Assembly: GCA_964417785.1 (NCBI GenBank)
Contig: CAYQJO010000083.1
Span: forward strand, 1 to 16,724
From: DAOTUL01 sp034437435
Lineage (GTDB): Bacteria; Chloroflexota; Anaerolineae; Aggregatilineales; Phototrophicaceae
Length of the DNA: 16,724 bases
Direction: 5' to 3'
Position numbers and translations under genes: made by a program. The notes under the pieces are model-generated. The model was not told the DNA's origin and made no database searches. It saw only the letters and a list, made by a program, of their open reading frames with translations. The number at the start of each line of letters is the position of its first letter. Position 1 is the stretch's first letter. Below, piece by piece: positions 14,507 through 16,724 of this stretch.

Positions 14507-15954
14507 CAGACTGTGACCTCTCGTTGTACCATTTCGCGGGGATCGGTCACGACGCCGTTGATGGCGGTTGCCACAGCCGTTAATGGGCTGGCAAGCAGAG
14601 TCCGTCCGCCTTTACCCTGGCGTCCTTCAAAATTGCGGTTGCTGGTGCTGACAGCATACTGACCGGGGCTGAGTTGATCGCCATTCATAGCGATACACAT
14701 CGAGCAACCAGCTTCACGCCATTCAGCACCCGCCTCTCTGAATATCTGATCCAATCCTTCAGCTTCAGCCTGAGCTTTGACTTGCTGCGAACCAGGGACC
14801 ACCATCATGCGTACATTGTCCGACACGCGATGACCGCGCAGGAGACTGGCGGCTTCACGCAGGTCGCTGATACGTGAGTTGGTACAGCTTCCCAGGAACA
14901 CGACATTGACCGACTGGCCGAGCAAGCTCTGGCCGGGCTGCAACCCCATATAAGTCAGGGCTTTGTCCAATGCCATCTTCTGACTGTAATCGCCCAGTTT
15001 ATCCGGGTCGGGTACGCGGCTGTCAATCGCCATGCCCATACCAGGATTGGTGCCGTAGGTAATCATCGGTGTGAGTGTATCTGCATCAAGCACCACCTCG
15101 GCGTCGAAGGTCGCACCATCATCGGTTGGAAGCGTCCGCCATGCGGCAACGGCATCATCCCAGTTGCCCCCTTGCGGCGCTTGTGGGCGGCCTTTGATGT
15201 ACTCGAACGTTGTCTCATCAGGGGCGACCATACCGGCACGTGCGCCACCTTCAATCGACATGTTGCAGATGGTCATACGCCCTTCCATACTTAACGCACG
15301 GATGGCCGATCCCATATACTCGAACACATAGCCTGTACCCCCACCGACACCGATCTTTGCGATGATAGCCAGAATGATGTCTTTGGCCGTCACACCATCC
15401 TGGAGCGTGCCATCCACGCGCACAGCCATTGTCTTCGGCTTGTTTTGCAGCAGAGTCTGGGTTGCCAGTACATGGCCGACCTCGCTGGTGCCGATCCCGA
15501 ACGCCAGCGCGCCGAATGCCCCATGCGTGCTGGTGTGGCTGTCACCGCAGACAATTGTCATACCTGGCTGAGTCAGCCCCCGCTCCGGCCCAATAACATG
15601 AACGATCCCCTGGTTTTCTGTGCCGAGTGAGAACAGCGGAACGCCAAACTCTTGGCAGTTCTTCGTCAGGAAGTCAAGCTGTGCCGCTGCCTGGGTATCG
15701 AGTACGGGGATGATGCCGTCAGCGTTGCGCGGTGTGGTCGGAGTGCTGTGATCCATCGTCGCCAGCGTTTTATCCGGGCGACGGACTTTGAGACCGCGCT
15801 GGCGCAGCATGGTGAAGGCCTGCGGTGATGTCACCTCATGGACCAGATGTAGATCAATATACAGAACCGCCGGGGTGTCTTCCGTTTGTGGTTTGACCAA
15901 ATGATTGTCCCAGACTTTCTCAAAGAGTGTTCTGGGGTGTTTACCGTTTTCCAT
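14506..15954 (-). CDS. leuC: 3-isopropylmalate dehydratase large subunit (LeuC)
   Basis: LeuC is the aconitase-family subunit that holds the [4Fe-4S] cluster of isopropylmalate isomerase. The 482-residue product carries all three cluster cysteines: Cys357 in GSCTNSR, and Cys417 and Cys420 in GCSMC. It also has DHSTPTTPR (68-76), CGDSHTSTHGAFGALAFGIG (136-155), EGGARAGMVAPDETTFEY (235-252) and the C-terminal STSNRNFEGRQG. The length fits the bacterial leuC type that works with a separate LeuD. The ATG at 15954 gives MENGKHPRTLFEKVWDNHLV, the expected N-terminus. The nearest purine-rich sequence is GGGATAAC in the duplicated region between leuA and leuC. It lies between leuA (29 bases upstream) and leuD (1-base overlap). 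Confidence 0.97.
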   Translation of the reverse strand: MENGKHPRTLFEKVWDNHLVKPQTEDTPAVLYIDLHLVHEVTSPQAFTMLRQRGLKVRRPDKTLATMDHSTPTTPRNADGIIPVLDTQAAAQLDFLTKNCQEFGVPLFSLGTENQGIVHVIGPERGLTQPGMTIVCGDSHTSTHGAFGALAFGIGTSEVGHVLATQTLLQNKPKTMAVRVDGTLQDGVTAKDIILAIIAKIGVGGGTGYVFEYMGSAIRALSMEGRMTICNMSIEGGARAGMVAPDETTFEYIKGRPQAPQGGNWDDAVAAWRTLPTDDGATFDAEVVLDADTLTPMITYGTNPGMGMAIDSRVPDPDKLGDYSQKMALDKALTYMGLQPGQSLLGQSVNVVFLGSCTNSRISDLREAASLLRGHRVSDNVRMMVVPGSQQVKAQAEAEGLDQIFREAGAEWREAGCSMCIAMNGDQLSPGQYAVSTSNRNFEGRQGKGGRTLLASPLTAVATAINGVVTDPREMVQREVTV

Positions 15955-15959
15955 CGTGT

Positions 15960-15994
15960 TAGTTATCCCAAATCTATCCCTAGTTATCCCAAAT
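15960..15994 (-). repeat. Short direct duplication of the leuA end, including its stop codon
   Basis: The 14-base block TAGTTATCCCAAAT (plus strand) occurs at 15960-15973 and again at 15981-15994, a period of 21 bases or seven codons. Read on the minus strand it copies the last codons of leuA (Leu-Gly-stop) and the bases after them. The second stop is in frame, seven codons after the first. The GGGATAAC of the leuC-proximal copy is the best candidate ribosome binding site for leuC. Confidence 0.8.
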
Positions 15995-16724
15995 TCGTGC
16001 CGATTGTAGCCGCTTCACCTTCCGGCATAACGTCCTCATGACCCAGAACAGCCAGCATGCGGTTCAGCGATGCCAGATAGGCTTTGGCACTGGCGACCAC
16101 GATGTCACTATCGGCACCATATCCGCCAAACGATTTACCCTGCGTCTCAATTCGCACCGTGACCTCACCGAGGGCATCGATGCCTTCGGTCACACTGTGG
16201 ACGCTGTACTCAATCAGTGTGTTCGGAGCCTGCACGATCCCGTCAATCGCCTTGTAGGCCGCATCCACCGGACCGGTACCCACTTCCGCATTGACACAAA
16301 CCTCACCTTTGGTGTTGCTGAGTTTAGCCGTCGCCGTGGGCATACCCATCGTCCCGCATGTCACCTGGATGTCTTCAAGCGTGAAAATCTCCTGTGGCCG
16401 GTGGAACTCGTCGGCGATGAGGGCTTCCAGATCGGCGTCGGTGACGGTCTTTTTGGCGTCGGCCAGGGTCTTAAAGCGACTGAACACTTGATCCAGTGCA
16501 TCACCTTCACACACATAGCCCAGTTCACCCAAACGGACCTGAAGCGCGTGCCGGCCACTGTGCTTGCCCAGAACCAGACGACTTTGCGCCAATCCGACCG
16601 TTTCCGGTGTCATAATCTCGTAGGTGGTGGCGTTCTTCAGTACACCGTCCTGGTGAATACCCGCTTCGTGAGCAAAAGCGTTGGCTCCCACAATTGCCTT
16701 ATTGGGCTGTACCGGCATGCCGGT
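15984..16724 (-). CDS. leuA: 2-isopropylmalate synthase (LeuA), C-terminal part (5' end off window)
   Basis: LeuA condenses acetyl-CoA and 2-ketoisovalerate in the first committed step of leucine synthesis. Only the last 246 codons are present; the frame is open to the right edge and the real start lies outside. The visible part opens with TGMPVQPNKAIVGANAFAHE, continues with AGIHQDG, a typical LeuA sequence at the end of the barrel and subdomain. LGKHSGRHAL follows, then the C-terminal regulatory domain (from about Leu135 of this part, EVTVRIETQGKSFGGYGADSD) that binds leucine for feedback inhibition. The last residues are poorly conserved and end in a duplicated DNA segment. The internal methionine at 16718 is not the start. 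Homocitrate synthase is less likely given the leuCDB neighbours. Confidence 0.95.
   Translation of the reverse strand, partial: TGMPVQPNKAIVGANAFAHEAGIHQDGVLKNATTYEIMTPETVGLAQSRLVLGKHSGRHALQVRLGELGYVCEGDALDQVFSRFKTLADAKKTVTDADLEALIADEFHRPQEIFTLEDIQVTCGTMGMPTATAKLSNTKGEVCVNAEVGTGPVDAAYKAIDGIVQAPNTLIEYSVHSVTEGIDALGEVTVRIETQGKSFGGYGADSDIVVASAKAYLASLNRMLAVLGHEDVMPEGEAATIGTNLG

Overview
The window looks like a chromosomal stretch from a bacterium, most plausibly a Chloroflexota (Anaerolineae-like) organism. This is an inference. It rests on a DapL-type aminotransferase, a secreted protein with a Thr/Pro linker, a short TPR-like domain joined to a membrane anchor and a Thr/Glu/Pro-rich tail, moderate GC content, and a combined leu/cimA operon. 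I see no rRNA, transposase, integrase, phage gene or CRISPR array, so this reads as ordinary core chromosome.

Left part (1-960): a minus-strand gene runs off the left edge. It encodes a TPR-like, single-pass membrane protein whose tail is made of nearly identical DNA repeats. Upstream of it is a minus-strand tRNA-Leu(GAG) with its own near-ideal sigma-70 promoter and intrinsic terminator.

Plus-strand operon (962-7253): plsX, fabF, trmFO, a dapL-like aminotransferase, hflX and a small two-helix membrane protein. Spacing runs from a 4-nt overlap to a 6-nt gap, so they are very probably co-transcribed and translationally coupled. The genes join phospholipid/fatty-acid synthesis, tRNA m5U54 modification, probable lysine/diaminopimelate synthesis and a ribosome-associated GTPase.

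Minus-strand signalling operon (11131-7216): an OmpR/PhoB-type response regulator, a 7TM-GAF-PAS histidine kinase and a secreted beta-propeller protein, each about 5 nt apart. The last gene meets the plus-strand operon tail to tail, and the two coding ends overlap by 38 nt.

Minus-strand branched-chain amino acid operon (16724-11237): leuA (partial), leuC, leuD, cimA and leuB, closed by a good intrinsic terminator at 11182-11215. LeuA feeds leucine synthesis and CimA feeds isoleucine synthesis from pyruvate; both use LeuCD and LeuB. A 21-nt duplication repeats the end of leuA, including its stop codon.

I found no clearly new biological system. The best leads are the signalling operon with its secreted propeller, the small membrane protein tied to hflX, the repeat-tailed membrane protein, and the duplicated leuA stop region. 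No non-coding stretch exceeds about 300 bases.
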